Source of the DNA: Bacteroidaceae bacterium | GTDB lineage: Bacteria; Bacteroidota; Bacteroidia; Bacteroidales; Bacteroidaceae | Length of the DNA stretch: 64,000 nt | Reading direction: 5' to 3' | Assembly (NCBI GenBank): GCA_017617635.1 | Contig: JAFZVW010000051.1 | Location: 1-64,000 of the forward strand | Shown: one piece after another, positions 50,810 to 60,842 of the stretch | Numbering within the stretch: the first letter of the stretch is position 1 | Layout: each line of letters opens with the position of its first letter | The notes under the pieces: model-generated | Seen by the model: only the letters and a program-made list of their open reading frames with translations | Databases searched by the model: none | What the model was told of the DNA's origin: nothing | Position numbers and translations under genes: made by a program

Positions 50810-52102
50810 GTGGAGATTATAATTAAGCCACGAAGGGAAGAATATCAGGTTCTGTTGCAAAGGCCTCACAAGGGAGCAGCGGATTTGAATGCTTTGGTTT
50901 CCAGTGTGCTGGAAGATGTCAAAAAACGCGGTGATGCTGCAATACGTGAGTACGAACTGAAATTTGACCATGTCCAGTTACATGACCTGCAGGTTACAGA
51001 TGCAGAAATATGTCAGGCAGCATCACTTTTAAAGGATGAGCTGAAGGATGCAATTCACTCTGCCCACGAAAACATTGCCCGTTTTCACCAGGCACAGCGC
51101 ATGAAAACCATTCAGGTCGAAACTGCACCTGGAGTTTTCTGTTCTCAAAAGAGTGTTCCCATCCAGAAAGTTGGCCTGTATATCCCTGGAGGAACAGCTC
51201 CTCTCTTCAGTACTGTACTAATGCTTGCAACACCTGCCCGTATAGCAGGTTGCCAGGAAATTATACTTTGTTCTCCTCCGGACAGCCATGGTCAATTGCA
51301 TCCGGCAATCCTATATGCAGCAAAGGTTGCCGGCGTCAACCGCATATACAAGTGTGGAGGTGTCCAGGCAATAGGAGCAATGGCCTATGGTACCGAAAGC
51401 ATACCACGAGTCAGCAAGATATTCGGTCCCGGCAACCAGTTTGTAACTTGCGCAAAACAGCACGTCTCACTGCATGATGTTGCAATTGACATGCCTGCAG
51501 GCCCAAGCGAGGTTGCAATTATTGCCGACAAATCGGCAAATCCAGTTTTTGTTGCTGCAGACATGTTGTCACAGGCAGAACACGGCAGGGATTCGCAGGC
51601 AGTACTGTTTACCGATAGTGAGATACTGGCGCACAAAGTTGTCAGCGAAGCAGAACGACAGCTTGCACAGCTCAGTCGTAAGGAACTTGCAGAAGATTCA
51701 CTTTCGTACAGCAGGATATTCGTTCTGAAAGATATTAACGAGTCATTTGATATCTGTAATGAATATGCACCTGAGCATCTTATTATTGCTATGGACGACG
51801 CTATCAATTGGGCAGACAAGGTAATAAATGCAGGCAGCGTATTCCTTGGGCATTATTCATGCGAAAGTGCAGGGGACTATGCTTCCGGGACAAACCATAC
51901 ACTGCCGACCAGCGGATACGCCAAAGCATACAGTGGAGTAAATCTGGACAGCTTCTGCCGCAAGATTACTTTCCAGAATCTTACTGCCGATGGAATTCGC
52001 AGTATAGGTCGTACTGTTGAACTCATGGCCGAAGCCGAAGGCCTTGATGCCCATAGGAATGCAATGACCTATCGAATAAACAAAGTTACATCAAAATCAT
52101 AA
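50810..52102 (+). CDS. hisD: Histidinol dehydrogenase
   Basis: 430 residues, normal length. It shows GLYIPGGTAPLFSTVLM, the FGPGNQFVTCAK region, DMPAGPSEVAIIAD, a QAEHGRDSQAVL zinc/substrate segment and YAPEHL. It oxidises histidinol to histidine in two NAD+-dependent steps with a bound zinc. The start is GTG at 50810 (GTG GAG ATT); no ATG is better placed. The hisC gene follows after 7 bases. Confidence 0.96.
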   Translation: MEIIIKPRREEYQVLLQRPHKGAADLNALVSSVLEDVKKRGDAAIREYELKFDHVQLHDLQVTDAEICQAASLLKDELKDAIHSAHENIARFHQAQRMKTIQVETAPGVFCSQKSVPIQKVGLYIPGGTAPLFSTVLMLATPARIAGCQEIILCSPPDSHGQLHPAILYAAKVAGVNRIYKCGGVQAIGAMAYGTESIPRVSKIFGPGNQFVTCAKQHVSLHDVAIDMPAGPSEVAIIADKSANPVFVAADMLSQAEHGRDSQAVLFTDSEILAHKVVSEAERQLAQLSRKELAEDSLSYSRIFVLKDINESFDICNEYAPEHLIIAMDDAINWADKVINAGSVFLGHYSCESAGDYASGTNHTLPTSGYAKAYSGVNLDSFCRKITFQNLTADGIRSIGRTVELMAEAEGLDAHRNAMTYRINKVTSKS

Positions 52103-52109
52103 AGCATCA

Positions 52110-53150
52110 ATGATGCAGTCATTAAAAGATTTAGTAAGACCCAACATCTGGGCTTTGGAGCCGTATAGTTGTGCCAGGGACGAGTTTAAGGGCAGGGATG
52201 CACATGTATTTCTCGATGCCAACGAAAGTCCGTACAACAATCCCAGGAACCGTTATCCTGATCCCTTGCAGGTTGAAGTAAAGAAACGCCTTTCAAAAAT
52301 AAAGGGCATACCTGTAGAAAACATTTTCCTTGGTAACGGAAGCGACGAAGCCATTGATTTGGTATATCGCGTTTTCTGCCGTCCAGGTGTTGACAATGTC
52401 GTTGCAATGGACCCAACATACGGTATGTATCGTGTATGTGCTGACATAAATGATGTCGAGTACCGTGCTGTCCCGCTATTGCCAGGATACCAGCTTAATG
52501 CAGATGCCATCCTTGCTACATCAGACAATAATACCAAGGTAATTTGGATATGCTCACCCAACAATCCCACAGGTAACGATATGGACCGTAAGGCTATACA
52601 GCGTCTGCTTACTGAGTTTTGCGGTATTATAGTCATAGACGAGGCATACAGTGATTTTTCCGACCTCATTCCAATGCGTCAGTACTTGGGACATTTTCCA
52701 AATATGATTGTACTGAATACGTTTTCAAAAGCATGGGCATCAGCCAGCATACGTCTTGGTATGGCCTTTGCAAGCGAAGATATAATCAACCTTTTCAACA
52801 AGGTAAAGTATCCGTATAACATAAATCAGCTTACCCAGAATGCTGCGATGGAAATACTGCAGGATATGGAAAGGACTGGACGCTGGATTAACATGATTCG
52901 TACAGAACGCAATGCAATGTTGCCGAACTTGCAGGAATTGCCTATCGTAAAGCAAGTCTATCCTACATCTGCCAATTTTGTTCTTGTACGTGTAAACGAT
53001 GCCAATGCCATTTATCACTATCTGGTAGACAAGGGAATAATTGTACGCAATCGCAACCGCGTGACACTGTGTGATAATTGTCTGCGTATAACCATAGGCA
53101 CCAAGGAGGAGAACAGCGAACTGCTGGGAGCATTACGCAGTTTTCACTAA
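52110..53150 (+). CDS. hisC: Histidinol-phosphate aminotransferase
   Basis: 346 residues of PLP fold type I: DANESPYN near the start, CSPNNPTGN, DEAYSDFS, and the PLP lysine K207 in NTFSKAWASASIRLG. It converts imidazole-acetol phosphate to histidinol phosphate. Two ATGs lie in tandem at 52110 and 52113; either could start translation. Confidence 0.96.
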   Translation: MMQSLKDLVRPNIWALEPYSCARDEFKGRDAHVFLDANESPYNNPRNRYPDPLQVEVKKRLSKIKGIPVENIFLGNGSDEAIDLVYRVFCRPGVDNVVAMDPTYGMYRVCADINDVEYRAVPLLPGYQLNADAILATSDNNTKVIWICSPNNPTGNDMDRKAIQRLLTEFCGIIVIDEAYSDFSDLIPMRQYLGHFPNMIVLNTFSKAWASASIRLGMAFASEDIINLFNKVKYPYNINQLTQNAAMEILQDMERTGRWINMIRTERNAMLPNLQELPIVKQVYPTSANFVLVRVNDANAIYHYLVDKGIIVRNRNRVTLCDNCLRITIGTKEENSELLGALRSFH

Positions 53151-53167
53151 TTTATAATGCATAATTC

Positions 53168-54229
53168 ATGATTGTGAAAAAGATTCTGTTTATAGATCGC
53201 GACGGGACTATATTAAGGGAACCCGAAGACGAACAGATTGATTCGTTCAGTAAGTTCAGCTTTGTACCAGGTGCAATCAGTGCATTGTCTTTCCTGGCAG
53301 CCCACACAGATTATCAGTTTGTCCTGGTCAGCAATCAGGACGGATTAGGTACGGATTCATATCCCGAATCAGATTTCTGGCCAACCCACAACCTAATGCT
53401 GGACATACTTAAAGGTGAAGGCATTGAGTTTGCCGCCCAGCATATTGACCGTTCATTTCCCAGTGACAATCTGCCTACCCGCAAGCCTGGTATTGCTATG
53501 CTGACACAGTACATCAACGATGCCGAGGTGGATATGTCCGAATGCTATGTGATAGGTGATCGCGAGAACGACCGTTTGCTTGCACAAAACCTCGGATGCC
53601 AATATCTGTTCCCCGATTGGGAAAAGGTACGCGAAATAGTGTTTGCAGGTAGCAGGGTAGCAGAAATCCGTCGTACAACCAAGGAAACCGACATATATAT
53701 CCGTGTAGGACTTGACGGTAATGGAAATAGTAATATTTCAACCGGCCTTGGTTTTTTCGATCACGTGCTCGAACAGATTGCCAAACATGGCAACATAGAC
53801 CTCACTGTCACATGCAATGGAGACTTGCATGTGGACGAGCATCACACAATCGAGGATACTGCACTTGCACTTGGTGAATGCCTTCTCAAGGCACTGGGTG
53901 ACAAGCGCGGAATAGAAAGGTACGGATATGCACTTCCCATGGATGACTGTCTCTGTCAGGTTGCCTTGGACTTCAGCGGCCGCCCATGGCTTATATGGGA
54001 TGCTGAATTCAAACGCGAGAAGATTGGCGAAATGCCGACCGAAATGTTCATGCACTTCTTCAAAAGCCTTTCGGATGCAGCACAGATGAATCTGAATATC
54101 AAGGCCGAGGGAACCAACGAACATCACAAGATAGAAGGAATATTCAAGGCACTTGCACGAGCATTGAAGATGGCTGTCAGGCGCGATGTCGAACATTATA
54201 ACTTACCATCAAGCAAAGGGGTACTTTAG
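53168..54229 (+). CDS. hisB: Bifunctional histidinol-phosphatase / imidazoleglycerol-phosphate dehydratase
   Basis: 353 residues. The N-terminal HAD phosphatase (about 1-165) has the nucleophile pair D10-x-D12 in FIDRDGTI. The C-terminal IGP dehydratase (about 170-353) has [16 protein letters not shown] and the manganese-binding DEHHTIED. This fused form is typical of enterics and Bacteroidota. It covers steps 7 and 9 of the pathway. hisH, hisA, hisF and hisIE are not in the window. Confidence 0.96.
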   Translation: MIVKKILFIDRDGTILREPEDEQIDSFSKFSFVPGAISALSFLAAHTDYQFVLVSNQDGLGTDSYPESDFWPTHNLMLDILKGEGIEFAAQHIDRSFPSDNLPTRKPGIAMLTQYINDAEVDMSECYVIGDRENDRLLAQNLGCQYLFPDWEKVREIVFAGSRVAEIRRTTKETDIYIRVGLDGNGNSNISTGLGFFDHVLEQIAKHGNIDLTVTCNGDLHVDEHHTIEDTALALGECLLKALGDKRGIERYGYALPMDDCLCQVALDFSGRPWLIWDAEFKREKIGEMPTEMFMHFFKSLSDAAQMNLNIKAEGTNEHHKIEGIFKALARALKMAVRRDVEHYNLPSSKGVL

Positions 54230-54852
54230 TGGAGCCTAATTTCTCTTCCAAGTTACTTGAACGTGCAGTTGAGGAGGTCAGTAACCTTCCGGGCATAGGT
54301 CGCAAGACAGCCTTGCGTCTTGTACTGCATCTGCTCCGTCAGGACGCCACACAGACAAATGCTCTTTGCGAAGCACTTACTACCTTGCGGCACGAGGTAC
54401 GCTATTGTAACGTATGCCATAATATCTCAGATACGGATACCTGCCAGATATGCTCCAATCCCAAACGCGACAGCACCACGCTATGTATTGTTGAAAACGT
54501 GCAGGACGTAATGGCAATCGAGGCAACAAACATGTTCAACGGGCTTTATCACGTCTTGGGTGGAGTTATCAGCCCTATGGACGGCATAGGTCCCAGCAAC
54601 CTGCATATACAAAGCCTTACGGAACGGGTTTCCAGGGACCATGTCCGGGAGGTTATCCTTGCACTAAGCCCTACAATGGAGGGTGATACCACAGCATATT
54701 TCATATACCGCAGGCTTATAGCTCTTAATATTCCGGACCTGAAAATCACGGTAATTGCACGCGGAGTGGCACAGAACAACGAATTACAATATACCGACGA
54801 AGCTACTTTGGGACGTGCTTTGGCCGGAAGAACACCATTTACTGGAAACTGA
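54229..54852 (+). CDS. recR: Recombination mediator protein RecR
   Basis: 207 residues, normal length: a helix-hairpin-helix ([15 protein letters not shown]), a four-Cys zinc finger (C60, C63, C72, C75), a TOPRIM domain (about 83-180) and the C-terminal Walker-like region. RecR with RecO loads RecA at gaps. It starts with GTG, whose first base is the last base of the hisB stop, so it is translated from the his transcript. Confidence 0.95.
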   Translation: MEPNFSSKLLERAVEEVSNLPGIGRKTALRLVLHLLRQDATQTNALCEALTTLRHEVRYCNVCHNISDTDTCQICSNPKRDSTTLCIVENVQDVMAIEATNMFNGLYHVLGGVISPMDGIGPSNLHIQSLTERVSRDHVREVILALSPTMEGDTTAYFIYRRLIALNIPDLKITVIARGVAQNNELQYTDEATLGRALAGRTPFTGN

Positions 54853-54855
54853 ATT

Positions 54856-55203
54856 ATGAAATCAAAACTAAGATATTACGGCAATCTGTTGATTGTAGGT
54901 CTTGTGTCAATCATACTTGATGCATACACCGGTTTGTACGGCACATTACTCAGTGATGATTTGTACAACGCAACTTTCATATATATACTGCAACTTATAA
55001 TTGCAGCTTTTGCCATGTTCGCAATGTGGAGCAATTTCAATATATGGAAGCATAAGCCGTTATATTCAAGACTATCATTGACATTTGCAGCAATACTTGT
55101 TGTTGCGCAGTACTTCCTGCGTTTTGACTCAAATCTTTTGTGGCTTCTGCCCATGTTGGCCGTAGTATATATCTTCAGATATGACACACTTACACGCAGT
55201 TGA
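54856..55203 (+). CDS. Small four-helix membrane protein
   Basis: 115 residues with four hydrophobic helices (at about 9-28, 42-59, 72-88 and 93-110) and few charged residues. I recognise no family. It starts three bases after recR and overlaps the acetyltransferase gene by 23 bases, so it belongs to the same transcript. Function unknown. Confidence 0.6.
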   Translation: MKSKLRYYGNLLIVGLVSIILDAYTGLYGTLLSDDLYNATFIYILQLIIAAFAMFAMWSNFNIWKHKPLYSRLSLTFAAILVVAQYFLRFDSNLLWLLPMLAVVYIFRYDTLTRS

Positions 55204-55672
55204 GCCCGAAGACCTTGATTTGATGTATATCATCGAGAACGACATGCAGTTGTGGCAGCATGCCTCAACGACCGTGCCGTTTTCGCGCTATACTCTGCAG
55301 CGATATATTAAGGAAAGCACAACTGACCTGTTTCGCGATCAGCAAGTCAGGTTTGCCATACATGACGACAATGACACGACTTGCGGATTTCTGGATATAA
55401 TCAATTTCTCACCAATGCATTCACGTGCCGAGACAGGCATTGTACTTATGAAAGATGCACAGGGTAGGGGATTGGCAACTATTGCACTTAGGGAAGCTTG
55501 GGAATATGCCCGGCAGATGCACATCCGCATGCTGTATTCCATTGTAGCGGAGGATAATATCCAAGCCAGGAAACTCTTCCTCCGTGCCGGATATCGCGAA
55601 TCAGCAATAATACCTTCATGGCTGCAGAATGGCGACAACACACAGAATGCCATTCTGTTTCAGATTTCCTGA
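55181..55672 (+). CDS. GNAT-family N-acetyltransferase (RimJ/SpeG-like)
   Basis: 163 residues with the GNAT core: TGIVLMKDAQGRGLATIALREAWEYA (acetyl-CoA pyrophosphate loop Q-x-x-G-x-A) and EDNIQARKLFLRAGYRE near the end. The N terminus AVEPEDLDLMYIIEND is typical of RimJ/SpeG-type acetyltransferases. The acceptor (polyamine, peptide N-terminus or small molecule) is not known. It is the last gene of the his-recR run and converges with the Gate-domain gene. A weak imperfect hairpin at 55679-55703 may serve both ends. Confidence 0.85.
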   Translation: MTHLHAVEPEDLDLMYIIENDMQLWQHASTTVPFSRYTLQRYIKESTTDLFRDQQVRFAIHDDNDTTCGFLDIINFSPMHSRAETGIVLMKDAQGRGLATIALREAWEYARQMHIRMLYSIVAEDNIQARKLFLRAGYRESAIIPSWLQNGDNTQNAILFQIS

Positions 55673-55687
55673 TTTCGGTATTCCGGC

Positions 55688-57385
55688 CTAATTAGCCGAA
55701 ATACTGTCCTCTTTTTCCTCAGCCTCTTTGTGCTCGGCATCCCACAGACGCTTGATTTCTGCTTCGACCTCCACTGTCTGAGGCCTTCCGCTACCCCATA
55801 CAATCTCGTAATATCCACAGTCTATCTGACGACGTGCACCATCGTAGATATATGCCAATACATACATATATCCGCCTTCCCTGTTCATGATAGCCTCGCT
55901 GAAATCATCTACAGGCTTGTGGGTATACGGACGCAGGACGGCATATGCAGGTTCACCCTGTATAGCCTTATCGTTAATCTTCACGAAGAAGAAGTCGTTG
56001 TCTTTCTGCGTATATGCGTTCAGAATAGTAATCGTACTGTCATTACTGTTAACCCTGAACTTCAGGTCATATCCCTCTGTTCCGTACCAGTCCTTCACTA
56101 CATAACTGCTGTCGTCCATCATAGTCAGCTCTACCTGCTGATGTTCAGGAATATTGCATAATTGGGCATCTGTATTTACGTTCCATAGTGGCTGAACCTG
56201 GAACAGGCTTACAATAGCCATGATTGCGAAATAAGTCCAGTGGGTGATTATTCCGGCACATATGCCGCCCAAGAACGTCGACAGGAAAGCCTTCGGAACC
56301 AATGGACGATATCCAAGCGAATCCAAAGTTGCAGCATCCGTACTCAGGTATCCGCTCCAGCACATACCCATTGCAGTACATACGGCAATTGCATTACCGT
56401 CAATAATGCCCTTCGATGCAAACTCCGGAATCAGTCCCAATGCTGCACCTACGGCACCCAGAGCCGTAATCGGGAATGCCACCAGCTCAGGAGCCGTAAA
56501 CCCGAACAGCCATTCAAACACGACACTTATCTTGCCAGCCAGCCAGGGAAGCAACTGAGTTCCCTGAAAAGCACCGCCGGTATATACAATAATCTCCTTG
56601 CCGTTCTCGTCCAGACCCTCCGCAGTACCGCCAAACGTCATCATCATAACCAGCGTACTGATTATCAAAACGCCCGGAATGATAGCCATACCGATGCTTA
56701 CACCATCCTTGCCACCATCCAGGCATGCATTCAGCACACGGACAAAAAGCGAATCCTTCTGCCTTGCATCTTCATCAGGCAAAGTCAGCGCACCTTCTGT
56801 GTCCGCCTTGCTCTCTGTCGTTACTGCATCCTCATCGTGATAGTTTGGATACATTTTCAGCGTAAAATGCTGCATCAGTCGTGTCGCTATCACACAACCA
56901 CAGATTGCGCCGAAGAAACCTATAAACGGAGCACCGAAATATCCCTGACCCACCATAAAGACAAGCACCAGAAGCCCCATACCGAATGCCGTACCGAAGT
57001 TTACAAGGCTTACATGTTGGTATTTCTTGAAATAACGTGCAAATCCCTTGTCCTGACTCAATGCGATAATAGCCGGATTATCACTCAGAAAAGTCAGTAC
57101 GGCAGCCAGCGAAGCTACACCAGGCATGTTGAACAACGGTTTCATTACCGGACGCAACAGCCTCTGCAACAGGTCGACAACACCGAATTCCACAAATATC
57201 TTTCCCAAGGCACCTGTAATCACACACATGCCCATCAGGTAGAACACCGTGTTCAGCAACAAGTCATGAGCAGTATGCATAATAGTGTTCAGCATATTGG
57301 CAAAGCCCATTACACTACCCATATAGCCAAACAGGGCAACAATTATCAACAGGCACGGAATGCCATTCGGGATACGCTTCAACAT
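55688..57385 (-). CDS. Gate-domain (nucleoside-recognition) membrane protein with soluble C-terminal extension
   Basis: 565 residues. Residues 1 to about 397 form two nucleoside-recognition/Gate modules like the CD0519/CD1768 or SpmA-type membrane proteins, with FLSDNPAIIALSQDKGFA in the first and FPITALGAVGAALGLIPEFASKG in the second. An acidic loop at about 180-210 separates them. The last ~167 residues, after the final helix, are soluble with a beta-rich look (VVKDWYGTEGYDLKFRVNSND) and an acidic helical end (DAEHKEAEEKEDSISAN). Transport substrate unknown. It follows the porin-like gene by 12 bases. Confidence 0.78.
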   Translation of the reverse strand: MLKRIPNGIPCLLIIVALFGYMGSVMGFANMLNTIMHTAHDLLLNTVFYLMGMCVITGALGKIFVEFGVVDLLQRLLRPVMKPLFNMPGVASLAAVLTFLSDNPAIIALSQDKGFARYFKKYQHVSLVNFGTAFGMGLLVLVFMVGQGYFGAPFIGFFGAICGCVIATRLMQHFTLKMYPNYHDEDAVTTESKADTEGALTLPDEDARQKDSLFVRVLNACLDGGKDGVSIGMAIIPGVLIISTLVMMMTFGGTAEGLDENGKEIIVYTGGAFQGTQLLPWLAGKISVVFEWLFGFTAPELVAFPITALGAVGAALGLIPEFASKGIIDGNAIAVCTAMGMCWSGYLSTDAATLDSLGYRPLVPKAFLSTFLGGICAGIITHWTYFAIMAIVSLFQVQPLWNVNTDAQLCNIPEHQQVELTMMDDSSYVVKDWYGTEGYDLKFRVNSNDSTITILNAYTQKDNDFFFVKINDKAIQGEPAYAVLRPYTHKPVDDFSEAIMNREGGYMYVLAYIYDGARRQIDCGYYEIVWGSGRPQTVEVEAEIKRLWDAEHKEAEEKEDSISAN

Positions 57386-57397
57386 TTCAGTTACAGT

Positions 57398-58519
57398 TTA
57401 TATTGACTTATTGTGGATAATACGCTTGTCAGCAACTTTCTTCATAACATGCTTTATACCATGCAGTATGTCAAGGTTGACCTTGGCACCGATATACAGT
57501 CTTAAACAGTCATTATGCAATCCTGCATATGGATGCGCACTTGATTCCTGCGGTGCCATACGTCCCCAAACATATCCGCCAGCAGCATGAAAACGCAATG
57601 CATCGGGATATTTCCGTATCGGCGAATACTCAACACCCATGCTTGCCGTATGCAGGCGCGTACCACTTTCAACATATACATCGGCGTCTGTATCCGTATC
57701 ATTCGTGTCAAACGTGTATTTGCCGAACAGCCTTACGGCACTATGCGGTTTTATGCTCGCCTCTGCTGCAACAGTACAGTCCTTGAACCAGAAAGACTGT
57801 CCCGAACTTGCACGGTTTATGTAATCAAGTTCCAGGTATGAATTCTTCGAAAACACAAACTTGTTTCCGAAGCACAGATAGTTTATCCATCGTCCTCCCG
57901 TTGTCTGAAAGGCGTTTGCACTGAAGATCGTATGATACCAGTCGTGCTTTCCGTACCACACAAGACTCAGTCCTACAGTACTGTTGTCACCGATATATGT
58001 ACGCATGGGAGAGTTGCACAACTGGAAAACCAGTCGGTCGTTGCTACCTGCATTCACGGCTACACTGAGCCCCAGCTGATAGCAGTTTATATACTGCCAG
58101 TATTCACTGTTCAGATACAAGTCAATGGGCGAACGGTCATATTCCCAACCACCGATAGCCACAACCTGCTTACCTGCGGAAAGAGCCACAACATCGTTTG
58201 GCGTATACTTGATTGACAGCCAGTCGGTCGCATCCCAAAAGCTCTGGCTCGTATTTCTGTTCAAACGCTGTTTCCAACTATATGTCAATCCTTTATATAT
58301 CTTGCCTTCAAGTTTTAGATTTATATATTCACCACGAAAACCAGTACCTTCCTGATTAATACCGTCATACCGGTTCATGTTCCATCCAAACCTGGTTTCA
58401 ACTTCAAGACGGCTTACCCAGGGACCGTCTTCATCAAACTTGCACTTTGGGTCATCCTGCTGCGACATGACAATAGCAGGAAAACACATCAATACAAATA
58501 AAAGTAAACTCTTTTTCAT
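57398..58519 (-). CDS. Porin-like outer-membrane beta-barrel protein
   Basis: 373 residues from the ATG at 58519 (signal peptide MKKSLLLFVLMCFPAIVMS). The mature protein shows the alternating strands of a 16-18-strand porin: RLEVETRFGWNMNRYDG, GLTYSWKQRLNRNTS, and repeated aromatic girdle residues. It resembles phosphate-selective O/P-like porins of Bacteroidota. It precedes the Gate-domain transporter in one transcript, which suggests paired outer- and inner-membrane passage of one compound. A TACCTTTG -7-like box lies at 58539-58532 on the minus strand. Confidence 0.78.
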   Translation of the reverse strand: MKKSLLLFVLMCFPAIVMSQQDDPKCKFDEDGPWVSRLEVETRFGWNMNRYDGINQEGTGFRGEYINLKLEGKIYKGLTYSWKQRLNRNTSQSFWDATDWLSIKYTPNDVVALSAGKQVVAIGGWEYDRSPIDLYLNSEYWQYINCYQLGLSVAVNAGSNDRLVFQLCNSPMRTYIGDNSTVGLSLVWYGKHDWYHTIFSANAFQTTGGRWINYLCFGNKFVFSKNSYLELDYINRASSGQSFWFKDCTVAAEASIKPHSAVRLFGKYTFDTNDTDTDADVYVESGTRLHTASMGVEYSPIRKYPDALRFHAAGGYVWGRMAPQESSAHPYAGLHNDCLRLYIGAKVNLDILHGIKHVMKKVADKRIIHNKSI

Positions 58520-58578
58520 AATTTTCACATACAAAGGTATAATTTTAATTCATTAACCATTATTGTACCATATATAAT

Positions 58579-58611
58579 TTTGGCATATAATCAAAAAAAA
58601 TACTATATTTG
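58579..58611 (+). promoter_or_regulatory. Promoter for rfbD-ugd-SGNH-MBOAT
   Basis: TTTG at 58579-58582, a 21-base spacer and TATATTTG at 58604-58611. A start near 58618 rules out the longer TTG-initiated frame at 58609. Confidence 0.6.
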
Positions 58612-58638
58612 CCTTTCGTATTGACAATGCGTAATATA

Positions 58639-59568
58639 ATGAATATACTTGTAACAGGTGCAAACGGACAGTTAGGCAACGAAATGCGACTGGTTGCACG
58701 CACTTCCAAAAACAAATACATTTTCACAGACGTCAGCCAGGCAGAAGGTCAGGAAACCGCATATCTGGATATTACCGACCGTGATGCTGTCCGCAGGATT
58801 GTTGCAGACAACAACATAGACGCAATAGTCAATTGTGCTGCATGGACCAACGTCGATGCCTGCGAGACAGATCCATCACTTGCTGCACTGGCCGAGAAAC
58901 TTAATGCCGATGCCCCGGAAAACCTTGCTGTCGTAATGAACGAGACAGGAGGCTGGCTTATACACATATCAACCGATTACGTCTTCGGCAAGGAACCGTA
59001 CAACGTCCCATGCCCTCCCGACCGTACAGGAACACCCACCGGTGTCTACGGCACTACCAAACTTCATGGCGAGCAGAAAATCATTGCATCCGGCTGCAAA
59101 CACATCATTATCCGCACAGCGTGGCTTTACAGCGAGTTCGGTAAGAATTTCTGCAAGACGATGCTAAGCCTTACAGCAGCATTATCCTCGCTCAAGGTCG
59201 TTTTCGACCAGTGTGGCACACCTACGTATGCACTGGATCTGGCAAATGCCATAATCAGGATTCTGGATGTCATCAGGGAACAAGGCGCAGAGGCAAAGAA
59301 TCTGTCAGCCATATACCACTTCAGCAACGAAGGCGTTGCCAGCTGGTACGACTTCGCACAGATGACAGCCCGCATAGCAGGCAATGACCAGTGTGATATA
59401 CAACCCTGCTTCAGCAGCGAGTACCCAAGTCCCGTACAACGTCCGGCATACAGCGTACTTGACAAAAGCAGTATCAAGGAAACCTTCGGTCTCAAGATTC
59501 CATACTGGATCGATTCGCTTCAAGAATGCATTAAAAATATACAAAACATACAAAACATATTACTATGA
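58639..59568 (+). CDS. rfbD: dTDP-4-dehydrorhamnose reductase
   Basis: 309 residues from the ATG at 58639 ([15 protein letters not shown]), the usual family start; an ATG at 58627 is also possible. It has the Rossmann GANGQLG, the STDYVFG strand and the catalytic YGTTK (Y-x-x-x-K) motif. It makes dTDP-L-rhamnose for surface glycans. rfbA, rfbB and rfbC are not in the window. It overlaps ugd by four bases (ATGA). Confidence 0.94.
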   Translation: MNILVTGANGQLGNEMRLVARTSKNKYIFTDVSQAEGQETAYLDITDRDAVRRIVADNNIDAIVNCAAWTNVDACETDPSLAALAEKLNADAPENLAVVMNETGGWLIHISTDYVFGKEPYNVPCPPDRTGTPTGVYGTTKLHGEQKIIASGCKHIIIRTAWLYSEFGKNFCKTMLSLTAALSSLKVVFDQCGTPTYALDLANAIIRILDVIREQGAEAKNLSAIYHFSNEGVASWYDFAQMTARIAGNDQCDIQPCFSSEYPSPVQRPAYSVLDKSSIKETFGLKIPYWIDSLQECIKNIQNIQNILL

Positions 59569-60824
59569 ACCGCAGAATTGCCGTTGCAGGAACAGGCTAC
59601 GTAGGCCTTAGTATCGCCACATTGCTGGCGCAGCACAACCATGTTACAGCAGTAGATGTCATCCCCGAGAAGGTAGACAAGATAAACAACCGCATATCAC
59701 CTATTCAGGACGAGTATATCGAGAAGTATTTCCGTGAGAAGGAACTGGACCTCACCGCAACTTTGGACGGTGCCTCAGCATACCGTGATGCCGAATTCAT
59801 TGTCATTGCAGCGCCCACCAACTACGATTCGGTACAGAATTTCTTCGACACCCACCATATCGAGGACGTCATAGACCTTGTACTCAGCGTTAATCCTCAT
59901 GCCATAATGGTTATCAAGAGCACTATCCCCGTAGGATACTGCGAGCGTCTGTACCAGCATTACGGCAAGGATCTCCGCCTTCTCTTCGCACCCGAGTTCC
60001 TGCGTGAAAGCAAGGCACTCTACGACAACCTGTATCCAAGCCGAATTATCATAGGTACGCCCAAGCTTTTCGAAGTCAACAATCTTGATGAGCTCAAGGA
60101 AGCTGCACATACATTCGCACAACTCTTGCAGGAAGGAGCCCTCAAGCAGGATATCGACACGCTGTTCATGGGACTCAAGGAAGCTGAGGCTGTCAAACTG
60201 TTCGCCAACACCTACCTTGCCCTGCGCGTAAGCTATTTCAACGAGCTTGACACCTATGCCGAGGTCAAGGGCCTTGATACACAGGCAATCATCCAGGGCG
60301 TAGGACTTGACCCGCGTATCGGAACACACTACAACAATCCGTCGTTCGGCTACGGAGGCTACTGCCTGCCCAAGGACACCAAACAGCTGCTTGCCAACTA
60401 TCAGGACGTTCCGCAGGATATGATGACAGCCATCGTACAGAGTAACCGCACCCGCAAGGACTACATTGCCGATGCCGTTCTCCGCAAGGCAGGATGGTAT
60501 GACTACAGCACCGACAACCAATACGACGGAACACGCGAAAACGTAACAATCGGCATCTTCCGTCTGACCATGAAGTCCAATAGCGACAACTTCCGCCAGA
60601 GCGCCATTCAGGGAATAATGAAGCGCATCAAGGCCAAGGGAGCCGAGGTCATCATATACGAACCCACGCTCCAGGACGGCAGCACCTTCTTCGGCAGCAG
60701 GATAGTCAACGACCTGGCCGAATTCAAGAGTCGCAGCAAATGCATCATCGCCAACCGTTACGAATCCATTCTGGACGATGTCGCCAACAAGGTATATACA
60801 CGCGACATCTTCCGCCGCGACTAA
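59565..60824 (+). CDS. ugd: UDP-glucose 6-dehydrogenase
   Basis: 419 residues. NAD-binding AGTGYVGLS, then [11 protein letters not shown], the K211 region [20 protein letters not shown], and the catalytic C267 in [15 protein letters not shown]. It oxidises UDP-glucose to UDP-glucuronate, a precursor of acidic capsule sugars. The C-terminal third carries [22 protein letters not shown], typical of the short Bacteroidota/Wza-type Ugd. It is coupled to rfbD. Confidence 0.94.
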   Translation: MNRRIAVAGTGYVGLSIATLLAQHNHVTAVDVIPEKVDKINNRISPIQDEYIEKYFREKELDLTATLDGASAYRDAEFIVIAAPTNYDSVQNFFDTHHIEDVIDLVLSVNPHAIMVIKSTIPVGYCERLYQHYGKDLRLLFAPEFLRESKALYDNLYPSRIIIGTPKLFEVNNLDELKEAAHTFAQLLQEGALKQDIDTLFMGLKEAEAVKLFANTYLALRVSYFNELDTYAEVKGLDTQAIIQGVGLDPRIGTHYNNPSFGYGGYCLPKDTKQLLANYQDVPQDMMTAIVQSNRTRKDYIADAVLRKAGWYDYSTDNQYDGTRENVTIGIFRLTMKSNSDNFRQSAIQGIMKRIKAKGAEVIIYEPTLQDGSTFFGSRIVNDLAEFKSRSKCIIANRYESILDDVANKVYTRDIFRRD

Positions 60825-60842
60825 ACAAGACAGACAAGCGTA

